Part shown: positions 38,383 to 48,015 of the stretch, piece after piece
Position numbering within the stretch: position 1 is the stretch's first letter
Layout of the letters: each line of letters opens with the position of its first letter
Assembly (NCBI RefSeq): GCF_048213115.1
Contig: NZ_CP172404.1
Coordinates: forward strand, 1,922,001 to 1,986,000
Origin: Niveibacterium terrae
GTDB taxonomy: Bacteria; Pseudomonadota; Gammaproteobacteria; Burkholderiales; Rhodocyclaceae
Reading direction: 5' to 3'
Length of the DNA: 64,000 bases
Notes under the pieces: generated by a model
Databases searched by the model: none
Told to the model about the DNA's origin: nothing
Seen by the model: the letters and a program-made list of their open reading frames with translations, nothing else
Made by a program: the position numbers and the translations under genes

Positions 38383-40653
38383 TCAGGCCGGACGCTCGGC
38401 CGAGAGCGCCGCGAGGATAGCGCTCCGTTCAAGCGGTTTCGCGTACAGATAACCTTGCATGTAGCTGCAGCCGGCTTCGCGCAACAGACCCGCCTGGGCT
38501 TCGGTCTCGACGCCTTCCGCGACGGTCTTCATGGACAGGGCTCCGGCCATTGCGACGATGGACCTGACCAAGGCCTGACGGCTTGGGCTCTGCTCGAGCG
38601 AGAAGATGAATCCGCGGTCTATTTTCAGCGTGTCCAGAGGGAAGCGGTGCAGGTAGCTGAGCGCCGAATAGCCCGTTCCGAAGTCGTCCAGTGCGAAGCT
38701 TATGCCGCGAGCCTTGAGCGCCGCGATGACTGTGGAGACCGCATTTTCGTCGTCGATCAGCACGCGTTCGGTGATCTCGAGTTCGAGCAGCCGGGGCGGC
38801 AGCGAGGATGCTTTCAGAGCCGAGTCGACGTTGTCGAGGAAGCGACGGTCAAGCAGCTGCAGGGCCGAGACGTTGACCGCTACTTTCAGCTCTCGTCCAC
38901 TCGCGTCTATCCAGCTCCGCACGGTGCGGCAGGCCTCGATCAAAACCCAGTTGCCGATCTCGACGATCATGCCATTCTCTTCCGCGACCGGGATGAAGCG
39001 GTCGGGTTGCACCACCCCCAGCCTGCCGCTGTTCCAGCGGATCAACGCTTCGGCCTTGACCCATTCGCCGCTGTGAGCGTCGACGATGGGCTGGAAGACC
39101 AGCCGGAACTCGTTGGCCCCGATCGCGGTGCGCAGGGCCTCGTCGATCAGGATCGCATCGCGGACTCTGGTGTCCATCGATTCATCGAACAGCACGATCC
39201 TGTGGCGTCCGCTGGCCTTGGCTGCGTACATCGCCTGATCCGCGCTCTTGATCAGCGTTTCGGCGTCCATGCCGTGGAGCGGCGCAATAGCGACGCCTAT
39301 GCTGGCGGTGATCACGAGCGACATGTTGCCGAGCTCGAACGGGGTGTCGAAGGCGGCGAGCAAGGCTCCTGCAGCCCGGACTGCTTCCTCGTGCTCGGCG
39401 GACGGGGGCAGGGTGCCCGCGACGACGACGAACTCGTCTCCGCCGAAGCGGGCGAGGATCTTCGTCGGGTCGATGATCCGCGCGAGCCGCTCCGCGGCGA
39501 GGCGCAGCAGCTCGTCGCCGACCGAGTGTCCGAAGGAGTCGTTCACCCGGTTGAAGTGGTCGAGGTCGATGAAGAAGATCGCGCACTCGCTGCCCTCAGC
39601 GAGGCTTGCGCGCAGCGCTTCGTCCAGCCCCTGCTGCAGACCGGAGCGATTGAGCAGACCGGTCACCGGGTCGGTCTGCGCGGCCGTGCGCAGAGTCAGC
39701 TCATGAGCTTTTCGCTCGCGATCATCGAAGACCTGCAGCAAGAGCATGCGTTCGAAGTGCTCGCCGAAGGTGCCCCAGAGCAGAAGCAGCGGCAGGCGCT
39801 GGCCATCCCGTCCTCTGTGTTCGATCTCTTCGCTGGCGGGAAATCCGTTGCCACTTTCGTCCGGACCTCCTGCGGTCGCGGCGATCCGCGAACCCGGAAA
39901 CAGGCTTGCGAGCGACTGGGCGGACAGATCGCCCGGGGGCAGGCCAAGCATGTCCCGGATCCGCGCGTTTGCGAGCTCGATGCGGCCCTTGCTGTCGATC
40001 AGCATGAAGCCCGACCCGGTGCTGTCGGCGATCTTCTCCGTGCGCTGGATGTAGAGCTGGGTGACCGCATGGATCAGCCCGAGCGCCATCATCAGTTTGA
40101 CGAGCCCCCCAAGCATGATCAGCTCACCCGTCAGCAGTCCGCTGTAAAAATGGAAGCCGATCAGCACGTTCATCAGCGCGCGCAGCCAGAACAGCCAAGC
40201 GAGGAATCTGTGCTCAGGGCGATGGCGGCAGATCAGAATCCCGCATCCGGTCAGCGAGCCCGAGAGCGCGGCGATGGCGAGATACTCGGGCAGTCCTTTG
40301 CTGTAGAAGTGCGACAGCACTATCGCCGCCAGGATTGCGGCGGCGACGGTGATGGAGCGCCGCGGCGCGAAGCTGCGGCCGCAGAAGTGCAGGCATCCGC
40401 GCCAGTAAAAATGGATCGCCATCGCCAGCAGGGGCGTGGCAATGAGCAGGCCCTGCGGGAAGCCGGCCGGGGTGATTGCGCCGAAACCCAGGCCCAGCGA
40501 ACTGCCCAGCGTGTTGATGGCCAGCGCGATCTGTCCCAGGCCCCAGTACAGCGCGAAAACGTAGCGCCGCCTCATCCACCAGAGCAGGACCAGGATTCCG
40601 CTGAAGGCCGCATCGGCGAGAAGCATTGGAACGAGCAGGTTCAACGTGGACAC
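38383..40653 (-). CDS. Membrane-bound GGDEF-EAL c-di-GMP enzyme
   Basis: 756 residues. Six or seven transmembrane helices fill the N-terminal ~200 residues (ADAAFSGILVLLWWM, and so on), followed by a PAS-like domain (~215-320). The GGDEF domain (~330-490) has an intact ARFGGDEFVVV. The EAL domain (~500-755) has intact KAEALIRW, DDFGTGYSALSYL and the late VAEGVE motif. Both a diguanylate cyclase and a phosphodiesterase activity are possible. The start is either the GTG at 40653 or the TTG at 40644, which is better placed behind GGAG. It is a single gene facing away from recC. Confidence 0.9.
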   Translation of the reverse strand: MSTLNLLVPMLLADAAFSGILVLLWWMRRRYVFALYWGLGQIALAINTLGSSLGLGFGAITPAGFPQGLLIATPLLAMAIHFYWRGCLHFCGRSFAPRRSITVAAAILAAIVLSHFYSKGLPEYLAIAALSGSLTGCGILICRHRPEHRFLAWLFWLRALMNVLIGFHFYSGLLTGELIMLGGLVKLMMALGLIHAVTQLYIQRTEKIADSTGSGFMLIDSKGRIELANARIRDMLGLPPGDLSAQSLASLFPGSRIAATAGGPDESGNGFPASEEIEHRGRDGQRLPLLLLWGTFGEHFERMLLLQVFDDRERKAHELTLRTAAQTDPVTGLLNRSGLQQGLDEALRASLAEGSECAIFFIDLDHFNRVNDSFGHSVGDELLRLAAERLARIIDPTKILARFGGDEFVVVAGTLPPSAEHEEAVRAAGALLAAFDTPFELGNMSLVITASIGVAIAPLHGMDAETLIKSADQAMYAAKASGRHRIVLFDESMDTRVRDAILIDEALRTAIGANEFRLVFQPIVDAHSGEWVKAEALIRWNSGRLGVVQPDRFIPVAEENGMIVEIGNWVLIEACRTVRSWIDASGRELKVAVNVSALQLLDRRFLDNVDSALKASSLPPRLLELEITERVLIDDENAVSTVIAALKARGISFALDDFGTGYSALSYLHRFPLDTLKIDRGFIFSLEQSPSRQALVRSIVAMAGALSMKTVAEGVETEAQAGLLREAGCSYMQGYLYAKPLERSAILAALSAERPA

Positions 40654-40951
40654 TCCGTAGGCGGCGACGCTTGATCCGCGAATCCTGTCCCGGGCTGCGC
40701 TTGGATCAACAATGTTCTGTGAAAATCGTCCTTTTTCGCAATCTTACCTTTGCCCCGACATGTAGCGAGGTTTTTTGGCTGTTTCCTCCGGATCTGGCGA
40801 GTCCCCGTTCTACCCGAGGAATCGCGGTTCAGGGCTCGACGGGCTTTGCTGCTGTTAACATCGCACCCGGGCGGCCTGTCCGTATGCAACGCGAGCCGTC
40901 GCCTGGTCGTGCTCCAATGTCTTCCGCTGTCCGCAACTTCCGGAGATCGTC

Positions 40952-43900
40952 TTGACTGCTTCACCGCTTCCCGCCGGCCTGATGCTGGTCCATGGCAACC
41001 ATCCCGAAGCGCTGCGCGATCTCGCTACCGCGTGGCTGCGCCGCTATCCGCTCGCGCCGCTCGAGGACGAGATCTTTCTCGTACACAGCAACGGTATCGC
41101 GCAGTGGCTGCGCCTCGCGCTGGCCGAGAGCGAAGGCGGTTGCGGCATCGCCGCCTGCCTGGACATGTCTCTGCCATCACGTTTCCTGTGGCAGGCCTAT
41201 CGCGCGGTGCTCGGTCACGCCAGCGTTCCCGAGAGCTCGCCCTTCGACAAGCCGCTGCTGATCTGGCGGCTGATGCGCCTGTTGCCCGAACTGATCGTCC
41301 TGCCGGTCTATGCGCCGCTCGCGCGTTTCCTGGCCCGCGACGACGATCTGCGCAAGCGCTATCAGCTCGCCGAACGCCTCGCCGACCTTTTCGACCAGTA
41401 TCAGGTCTACCGGGCCGACTGGCTCGCCGCCTGGGCCGCCGGAGAGGACGCGCTGATCCGCGCTGATGGCGCATCCCAGCCGCTCTCTGCCGATCTGCGC
41501 TGGCAGGCCTGGCTGTGGCGCGCGCTACTCGAAGACGTCGCGACGGATGAGCACGGCGCGCTGGCGAGCCAGGGCCGGGCCGCGGTCCACGAGGCCTTTC
41601 TCGAGAGGTGCCGCAGCTGGCCCGAGGGCAGTCGTCCGGCCGGTCTGCCCCGGCGCATCATCGTCTTCGGGATCTCGGCGCTGCCGCGCCAGTCGCTCGA
41701 AGCGCTCGCGGCGACCGCGCGCTGGACCCAAGTGCTGATGTGCGTGCACAACCCCTGTCAGCACTACTGGGCCGACATCGTCGCCGACAAGGATCTGCTG
41801 CGCGCGACGCTGAGCCGGCAAAAGCGCCGGCGGGGTGCAGTGCCGAGCGAAGCGGATCTTCACCTTCACGCCCAGCCTCTGCTCGCCGCCTGGGGGAAGC
41901 AGGGCCGCGATTTCATCGGCCTGCTCGACGAATACGACAGCGAGAGCGAGCGCGCCCGCTATCAGAGCCTGTTCGAGGGCCAGCGCATCGACCTCTTCTC
42001 CAGCCACGGCGAGACCTGCCTGCTGAACCAGCTCCAGGACGACATCTTCGAACTGAGGCCGCTCGCCGAGACCCGGACGCGCTGGCCCGCCGTTGATCCG
42101 GCCGACGACTCGATCCGCTTCCAGATCGCCCACAGCCCGCTGCGCGAAATCGAGGCGTTGCACGATCAGCTGCTCGCGGCCTTCAACGCGGATGTGAGTC
42201 TGCGCGCTCGCGACGTGATCGTGATGGTGCCGGACATCGACATCTATGCGCCGCTGATCCAGGCCGTGTTCGGGCTGCACGACCGCGACGATTCGCGCTA
42301 CATCCCGTTTTCGATCGCCGACCAGGGGCAGCGCCATCACGACCCGCTGCTCGAAGCGCTCGAAAAGCTCTTGAGCCTGCCCTCGTCGCGGATCGCGGTC
42401 AGCGACGTGCTCGACCTGCTCGAAGTGCCGGCGCTGCGCCGCCGCTTCGGCATCGACGAGGACGATCTGCCGCTGCTGCACCGCTGGATACACGGAGCGA
42501 GCGTGCGCTGGGGGTTGTCCGCCGAGCATCGGCAAAGCCTGGCTCTTCCCGGAGCGATGGCCGCGAACACCTGGCTCTTCGGTCTGCGCCGGATGTTGCT
42601 CGGCTATGCGCAGGGCGGCACCTGCGCTGCCTGGCACGAGATCGAAGCCTTCGACGAGATCGGCGGGCTGGATGCAGCGCTGCTCGGTCCGCTGGTGCGC
42701 CTGATCGACAGCCTGGAGGCGAACTGGAAGGCGCTGCGCGAAGATGCGACGCCGGCGCTCTGGTGCGAGAAGCTCAGAGCGCTGCTCGCCGACTTCTTCG
42801 CTGCCGAGACCGAGGCCGATGCCTATACGCTGCTCAGGCTCGACGAGGCGCTGCAGAGCTGGCAACAGGCCTGCTCGGCAGCCGGGCTCGAAGCTGCCTT
42901 GCCCCTGGCCGTGGTCGGTGAGCACTGGCTCGCCCAGCTCGACGAGAAGGGGCTGTCCCAGCGCTTCTTCGCCGGATCGGTGACCTTTGCGACGCTGATG
43001 CCGATGCGCGCGATTCCCTTCCGCCTGGTCTGCCTGCTGGGCATGAACGACGGAGAGTATCCGCGCTCGCGCGCGCCGGTCGATTTCGACCTGATGGGCC
43101 GCGACTACCGACCGGGGGATAGATCGCGGCGCGAGGACGACCGCTATCTCTTCCTCGAGGCGCTGCTCTCGGCGCGCGAGCACCTGCTGATCTCGTGGGT
43201 CGGGCGCAGCATCAATGACAACACGCCCCGGCCGCCTTCGGTGCTGGTCAACCAGTTGCGCGACCATCTGGCCTCGGGCTGGCGCCTCGCGGGCAGCGAG
43301 AAGGCGGAGGATCTGCTCGACGCATTGACCATCGAGCACCGCCTCCAGCCCTTCAGCCTCGACTATTTCCCCGCGGAGGGGAGCGCATCCCGCCTCTTCT
43401 CCTATGCGCGCGAGTGGCGCCAGGCCGAGGCGCCCGCCGCGCCCGCCTTGCCAGCACTTCCCTTTGATGCGCGCGACGAAGCCTTGAACCTCGCCGATCT
43501 CGCCGGCTTTCTGCGCTATCCGGTCAAAGCCTTCTTCCGCCAGCGCCTGAACGTGAGCCTGGAGCTCGAGGATCCGGTCAGCGAAGACCAGGAACCGTTC
43601 GCACTCGATGGACTGAGCAACTGGGCACTGTCGAGCGAGCTGATCGCGGCGCAGAAAGAGGCGCTGGCTCGCGGCACTTCGCGCGAAGAGGCATTGGACG
43701 AGGCTTTGGCGAGGATTTCGCGGCGCGGCGAACTGCCCGCCGGCGCTTTTGCCGGGATCTGCAGAGAGGCGCTCGCGAAACCGATGCAGGACATGTTCGA
43801 GCGCTACGAGCAATCGCTCGCGCGCTGGCCCCGTTCAGCGGACGAGCTCGTTGTCGCGCGCCGCGCGAGCGGCGTGAACTTCGAAGACAGGCTTTCCGAT

Positions 43901-44416
43901 CTGCGCGCCGACGGCGACGGAGCCCTGGCCCGGGTCGTGCTGGAGGCGAGCGATCTTGTGGACCGTCAGTCCCACTACCGGCATCACACGCTGATCCGCC
44001 ACTGGATCGGCCACCTCGCCGGCAATCTCGGTGGGGAGGCGCTGACGACTGTGGTCGTCGGCAAGGTCGGCAGCGTCGAGTTCGCGCCGCTGAGCCCTGA
44101 GCGCGCGGCGATCCATTTCGAGGTGATCTTGCGGGCCTGGGCCGAGGGGATGACCCGCCCGCTGCCCCTGGCCGTCAAGACCGGCTTCGCGTCGATCAAG
44201 AGCGAAGCCGATGCGAAAAAGTGCTTCGAGGGCGCTTACCGGCAGACCGGTGAAGTCGAGACCGACGCGCACCTCGCGCGAGCCTGGCCCGACTACGCGA
44301 GCCTCGCCGCGCGTGGCGAATTCGCCGAGTGGGTCGATCGCCTGCTGCGTCCGCTCTACGACGCGATCTTCGTCCGCAAGAGCGGCAAAAGCGATGACTC
44401 AGGAGACAAGAAATGA
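40952..44416 (+). CDS. recC: Exodeoxyribonuclease V gamma subunit RecC
   Basis: 1154 residues from a TTG with CGGAG upstream; the ATG at 40982 is an alternative. N-terminal LMLVHGNHPEALRDLATAWL and then FLVHSNGIAQWLRLALAES fit RecC. Later blocks include PLEDEI, FATLMPMRAIPFRLVCLLGMNDGEYPRS (helicase-like domain) and, near the C-terminus, the inactive nuclease-like domain. RecC has no Walker A motif; it holds RecB and RecD together and recognises Chi. The stop overlaps the recB start by four bases. Confidence 0.95.
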   Translation: MTASPLPAGLMLVHGNHPEALRDLATAWLRRYPLAPLEDEIFLVHSNGIAQWLRLALAESEGGCGIAACLDMSLPSRFLWQAYRAVLGHASVPESSPFDKPLLIWRLMRLLPELIVLPVYAPLARFLARDDDLRKRYQLAERLADLFDQYQVYRADWLAAWAAGEDALIRADGASQPLSADLRWQAWLWRALLEDVATDEHGALASQGRAAVHEAFLERCRSWPEGSRPAGLPRRIIVFGISALPRQSLEALAATARWTQVLMCVHNPCQHYWADIVADKDLLRATLSRQKRRRGAVPSEADLHLHAQPLLAAWGKQGRDFIGLLDEYDSESERARYQSLFEGQRIDLFSSHGETCLLNQLQDDIFELRPLAETRTRWPAVDPADDSIRFQIAHSPLREIEALHDQLLAAFNADVSLRARDVIVMVPDIDIYAPLIQAVFGLHDRDDSRYIPFSIADQGQRHHDPLLEALEKLLSLPSSRIAVSDVLDLLEVPALRRRFGIDEDDLPLLHRWIHGASVRWGLSAEHRQSLALPGAMAANTWLFGLRRMLLGYAQGGTCAAWHEIEAFDEIGGLDAALLGPLVRLIDSLEANWKALREDATPALWCEKLRALLADFFAAETEADAYTLLRLDEALQSWQQACSAAGLEAALPLAVVGEHWLAQLDEKGLSQRFFAGSVTFATLMPMRAIPFRLVCLLGMNDGEYPRSRAPVDFDLMGRDYRPGDRSRREDDRYLFLEALLSAREHLLISWVGRSINDNTPRPPSVLVNQLRDHLASGWRLAGSEKAEDLLDALTIEHRLQPFSLDYFPAEGSASRLFSYAREWRQAEAPAAPALPALPFDARDEALNLADLAGFLRYPVKAFFRQRLNVSLELEDPVSEDQEPFALDGLSNWALSSELIAAQKEALARGTSREEALDEALARISRRGELPAGAFAGICREALAKPMQDMFERYEQSLARWPRSADELVVARRASGVNFEDRLSDLRADGDGALARVVLEASDLVDRQSHYRHHTLIRHWIGHLAGNLGGEALTTVVVGKVGSVEFAPLSPERAAIHFEVILRAWAEGMTRPLPLAVKTGFASIKSEADAKKCFEGAYRQTGEVETDAHLARAWPDYASLAARGEFAEWVDRLLRPLYDAIFVRKSGKSDDSGDKK

Positions 44417-47400
44417 GCCCGACAAGGGTGAAACCCGAAGCGCTCGCGCCGCTCAGCTTTCCGCTGCACGGTAGCCGGCTGATCGAAGCGAGCGCCGGTA
44501 CCGGCAAGACCTGGACGATCGCGGCGCTCTATCTGCGCCTGGTCCTGGGCCACGGAGGGGATGCGGCCTTCACCCGCGAACTCGTCCCGCCCGAGATCCT
44601 GGTCGTGACCTTCACCGACGCTGCGACCAAGGAGCTGCGCGACCGGATCCGCGCGCGGCTCAGCGAAGCCGCGAACGCTTTCTACGCCGGACCGCAGGAG
44701 CCGTCCGGCGACGCTCTGCTCGAAGATCTGCGCGCCGGCTATCCGATCGAGGCCTGGGCCGGCTGCGCGCGCACCTTGCAGCGGGCGGCCGAGTGGATGG
44801 ACGAGGCGGCCGTCTCGACGATACACAGCTGGTGCAACCGGATGCTGCGCGAGCATGCGTTTGACAGCGGCAGCCTGTTTACGCAGCGCCTGGAGACCGA
44901 TCTGGACGATCTGCTCGCCGAGGTCGTCCGCGACTACTGGCGCAGCTTCGTCTATCCGTTGGACAGCGATGCCGCGCGCCAGCTCGGCAAGTGGTGGTCT
45001 TCGCCCGAAGAACTCCAGGCGGCGGTCAGGAGCCTCTTTGCCCATGCCGAGCTGTTCTCCGAAGCCCTCGACCCGCAGCATGCCTTCGCGCGCGCCGATG
45101 CCGAGAAGCGCCAATGCCTCGAAGCGCTCAAGGCACCGTGGCGGATCTGGGTCGATGAGTTGCAGGATCTCTTCGATGCGGCCCGCGAAGCCAAAGAGAT
45201 CAACGGCACCAAACTGAAGAAAAACAACTACGACGCCTGGCTCGCGGCGATCGCCGCGTGGCGGGACGACGCCGCTCTGGACGCGTTGGCGCTGTCCGAA
45301 TCGGCCTGGAAGAGGCTCAGCCCGGACGGCATCCTCGACGCCTGGAAGACCGAGCCGCCCGGGCATCCCGCGTTTGCGGCGCTCGCCTCGCTCAAGCTCG
45401 CGCTGCAGGCGCTGCCCAATGCGCGCGACGAGCTGCTTCGCCATGCAACGCGGTGGATCTCCGAGCGCTTCGCGGCGGAGAAGGCGCGCCGCGCCCAGAT
45501 GGGCTTTGACGATCTGCTGCTGCGCCTCGCCTCGGCGCTCTCCGGACCCAACGGCGCGCGCCTGGCCGAGGCGATCCGCGCCCAGTTTCCGGTCGCGTTG
45601 ATCGACGAATTCCAGGACACCGACTCGATCCAGTACCGGATCTTCGACACCGTGTACCGGGTCGCCAGCAATGATCCGGCGACTGCGCTGATCCTGATCG
45701 GCGACCCGAAACAGGCGATCTATTCGTTTCGCGGCGCCGACATCCATACCTATCTGGTCGCGCGCGCTGCGTGCCAGGACAGGCTTTACACGCTGGACTG
45801 CAACTACCGCTCGAGCGCTGCGATGGTCGCCGCGACCAATGCCCTCTTCAATCTGGCCGAGGCGAGGGAAAGCGGTGAGGGCGCTTTCCTGTTCCGCACG
45901 CCGGACGAGGATCCGCTGCCCTTCAATGCGATCCGCGCCGCCGGGCGCCGGGATTTCCTCGAAGTGGACGGAGCGGTCGCGCCCGCGCTGAGCCTGTGCA
46001 CGCTTGCCGCGAAGGACGAGGGCAAGCCGCCCAGCAAGGACGAGTACACGGCGACGATGGCCGCGGTCTGCGCCAGCGAGATGGTCAGGCTGCTCAACCT
46101 GGGCGCCCTGGGTCGGGCGGGATTTCGCGAGGGCGATGCGTTTCGCCCTCTGCGCCCGGCCGATCTCGCGGTGCTGGTCAACAACCGGGGCGAAGCCGAG
46201 GCGATCCGTCGTGAGCTCGCCCGGCGCGCTCTGCGCAGCGTCTATCTGTCCGATCAGGACTCGGTCTACCAGAGGCCTGAGGCGGTCGATCTGCAGTTCC
46301 TGCTCGCCGCCTGCGCCGAACCCGACGAGGGCCGCGCGCTGCGCGCCGCGCTCGCGACTGCGACTCTGGCCCTGGACTGGCAGAGCCTCGATCGGCTCAA
46401 ACGCGACGAACTGGCTTGGGACGAGCGGGTCATGCAGTTCCGCCGCTACCGTGACTGCTGGCGAAGCCTGGGCGTGCTGCCGATGCTGCGCCGGCTCTTG
46501 AACGACTTCGGTGTTCCGGCCCGGCTTCTCGCGACCGAGGGGGGCGAGCGGCGCCTGACCGACATCCTTCACCTCGCCGAGCTGTTGCAGCAGGCGAGCG
46601 TGCAGCTCGACGGCGAGCACGCGTTGATCCGCCACCTCGCCGAGCAGCGCAGCGAGGATGCTCGTTCGGATTCCCGCCAGGTCAGGCTGGAGAGCGATGC
46701 CGAGCTGATCAAGATCGTCACGATCCACAAATCCAAGGGTCTCGAATACCCTCTGGTCTTCCTGCCCTTCGCGTGCAACTTTCGCGCCGTCAAAAGCGAG
46801 GATCTGCCGCTCAAATGGCACGATGGTGCGGGCCGGCTGCAGGTCGCGCTCGCCGACACCGGAGGCGTCTGCGCCTTGGCCGACCGTGAGCGCCTGGGCG
46901 AGGATCTGCGCAAGCTCTACGTCGCGCTGACCCGCGCCCGCCACGCGAGCTGGATTGGGCTCGCCCGCGTCGCGGCGGTCGAACGAAGCGCGATCGGCCA
47001 TCTCTTCGGCGGCTCGCTCGACGGCGGTATCGCTGAGCTAGGCGACCGGCTCGCGTCGCTGGCGTTGATGGAGCCTACGCTCAGCGATGAGCGTGTCGCG
47101 CTCGCTGGCGTTGATGCGCGCGTGGGCGAGGCCCGCCGCTCGCTGCGCCGCGTCCAGGAAGCCTGGTGGGTTGCCAGCTATTCGGCGCTGCACCGCCGCG
47201 CCGAGGCGAGCGAGACCGCCGCCGAGGACGTCTTCCGCGAAGCCGCGCGCGCGGCGCCCAGCGAGCAGAGCGGGCCCGCGCTGCCGGTCGCCGGAACGCT
47301 GCACGCCTTCCCGCGCGGCGCGGCGGTCGGAACCTTCCTGCACGATCTGCTCGAATGGTGCGCGAATCAGGGCTTTGCACGGATCGCCGCGCGGCGCGAC

Positions 47401-48015
47401 CTGTTGCGCGACACGATCGCCCGCCGCTGCGCGGTCCGTGCCTGGGAGGGCTGGATAGACGTGCTGACCGATTGGACGCTCGCCTTCCTGGTGCGCAAGA
47501 TCGATGCGGCCGGTTTTGCGCTCGCCGATCTTGCGAACTGGAGCGCCGAACTGGAATTCTGGCTTGCCGTTCACGATCAGGATCTCTCTGAGCTCGACCG
47601 CATCGTCTGCCGCGCCACGCTGGGCGGCGAGGCTAGACCCCGGCTCTTGCCGGGCCAGCTCAACGGTATGCTCAAGGGCTTCATCGACCTCGTCGCCGAG
47701 CATGAAGGGCGCTACTACGTGATCGACTACAAGTCGAACTGGCTCGGTCCCGACGATCAGGCCTACAGTCCGGACGCGATGCGTAAACTGATCCTCGCCG
47801 AGCGCTACGAGCTGCAGTACGTGCTCTATCTTCTGGCGTTGCACCGGCTCCTGAAGCTTCGCCTGCCCGATTACGACTACGACAGGCACATCGGCGGCGC
47901 TGTCTATCTGCTGCTGCGCGGCGCTGGTGCCGCGCACTTCGAGAAGCCGCCGCGCTCGCTGATCGAAGAGCTGGACAGGCTTTTCGCGAAACCGCACCGC
48001 CAGGAGGCCGCATGA
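44413..48015 (+). CDS. recB: Exodeoxyribonuclease V beta subunit RecB
   Basis: 1200 residues with AGGAG before the ATG. SF1 helicase motifs: Walker A SAGTGKTWTI near residue 30, the DEFQDTDSIQYRIF motif near residue 398, GDPKQAIYSFRGAD, and VTIHKSKGLEYPLVF. The C-terminal nuclease domain has the catalytic DYKSN near residue 1105 and the HEGRYYVIDY lead-in. RecB is a 3'-5' helicase and the nuclease of RecBCD, which processes double-strand ends and loads RecA after Chi. It overlaps recC and recD by four bases each (ATGA). Confidence 0.96.
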   Translation: MSPTRVKPEALAPLSFPLHGSRLIEASAGTGKTWTIAALYLRLVLGHGGDAAFTRELVPPEILVVTFTDAATKELRDRIRARLSEAANAFYAGPQEPSGDALLEDLRAGYPIEAWAGCARTLQRAAEWMDEAAVSTIHSWCNRMLREHAFDSGSLFTQRLETDLDDLLAEVVRDYWRSFVYPLDSDAARQLGKWWSSPEELQAAVRSLFAHAELFSEALDPQHAFARADAEKRQCLEALKAPWRIWVDELQDLFDAAREAKEINGTKLKKNNYDAWLAAIAAWRDDAALDALALSESAWKRLSPDGILDAWKTEPPGHPAFAALASLKLALQALPNARDELLRHATRWISERFAAEKARRAQMGFDDLLLRLASALSGPNGARLAEAIRAQFPVALIDEFQDTDSIQYRIFDTVYRVASNDPATALILIGDPKQAIYSFRGADIHTYLVARAACQDRLYTLDCNYRSSAAMVAATNALFNLAEARESGEGAFLFRTPDEDPLPFNAIRAAGRRDFLEVDGAVAPALSLCTLAAKDEGKPPSKDEYTATMAAVCASEMVRLLNLGALGRAGFREGDAFRPLRPADLAVLVNNRGEAEAIRRELARRALRSVYLSDQDSVYQRPEAVDLQFLLAACAEPDEGRALRAALATATLALDWQSLDRLKRDELAWDERVMQFRRYRDCWRSLGVLPMLRRLLNDFGVPARLLATEGGERRLTDILHLAELLQQASVQLDGEHALIRHLAEQRSEDARSDSRQVRLESDAELIKIVTIHKSKGLEYPLVFLPFACNFRAVKSEDLPLKWHDGAGRLQVALADTGGVCALADRERLGEDLRKLYVALTRARHASWIGLARVAAVERSAIGHLFGGSLDGGIAELGDRLASLALMEPTLSDERVALAGVDARVGEARRSLRRVQEAWWVASYSALHRRAEASETAAEDVFREAARAAPSEQSGPALPVAGTLHAFPRGAAVGTFLHDLLEWCANQGFARIAARRDLLRDTIARRCAVRAWEGWIDVLTDWTLAFLVRKIDAAGFALADLANWSAELEFWLAVHDQDLSELDRIVCRATLGGEARPRLLPGQLNGMLKGFIDLVAEHEGRYYVIDYKSNWLGPDDQAYSPDAMRKLILAERYELQYVLYLLALHRLLKLRLPDYDYDRHIGGAVYLLLRGAGAAHFEKPPRSLIEELDRLFAKPHRQEAA

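Noticed and set aside
38302..40674. 790-codon plus-strand frame opposite the GGDEF-EAL gene
   Set aside because: Shadow of an enzyme with intact catalytic motifs; composition typical of antisense frames.
44356..47001. 881-codon minus-strand frame opposite recB
   Set aside because: Antisense shadow; recB is unmistakable on the plus strand.
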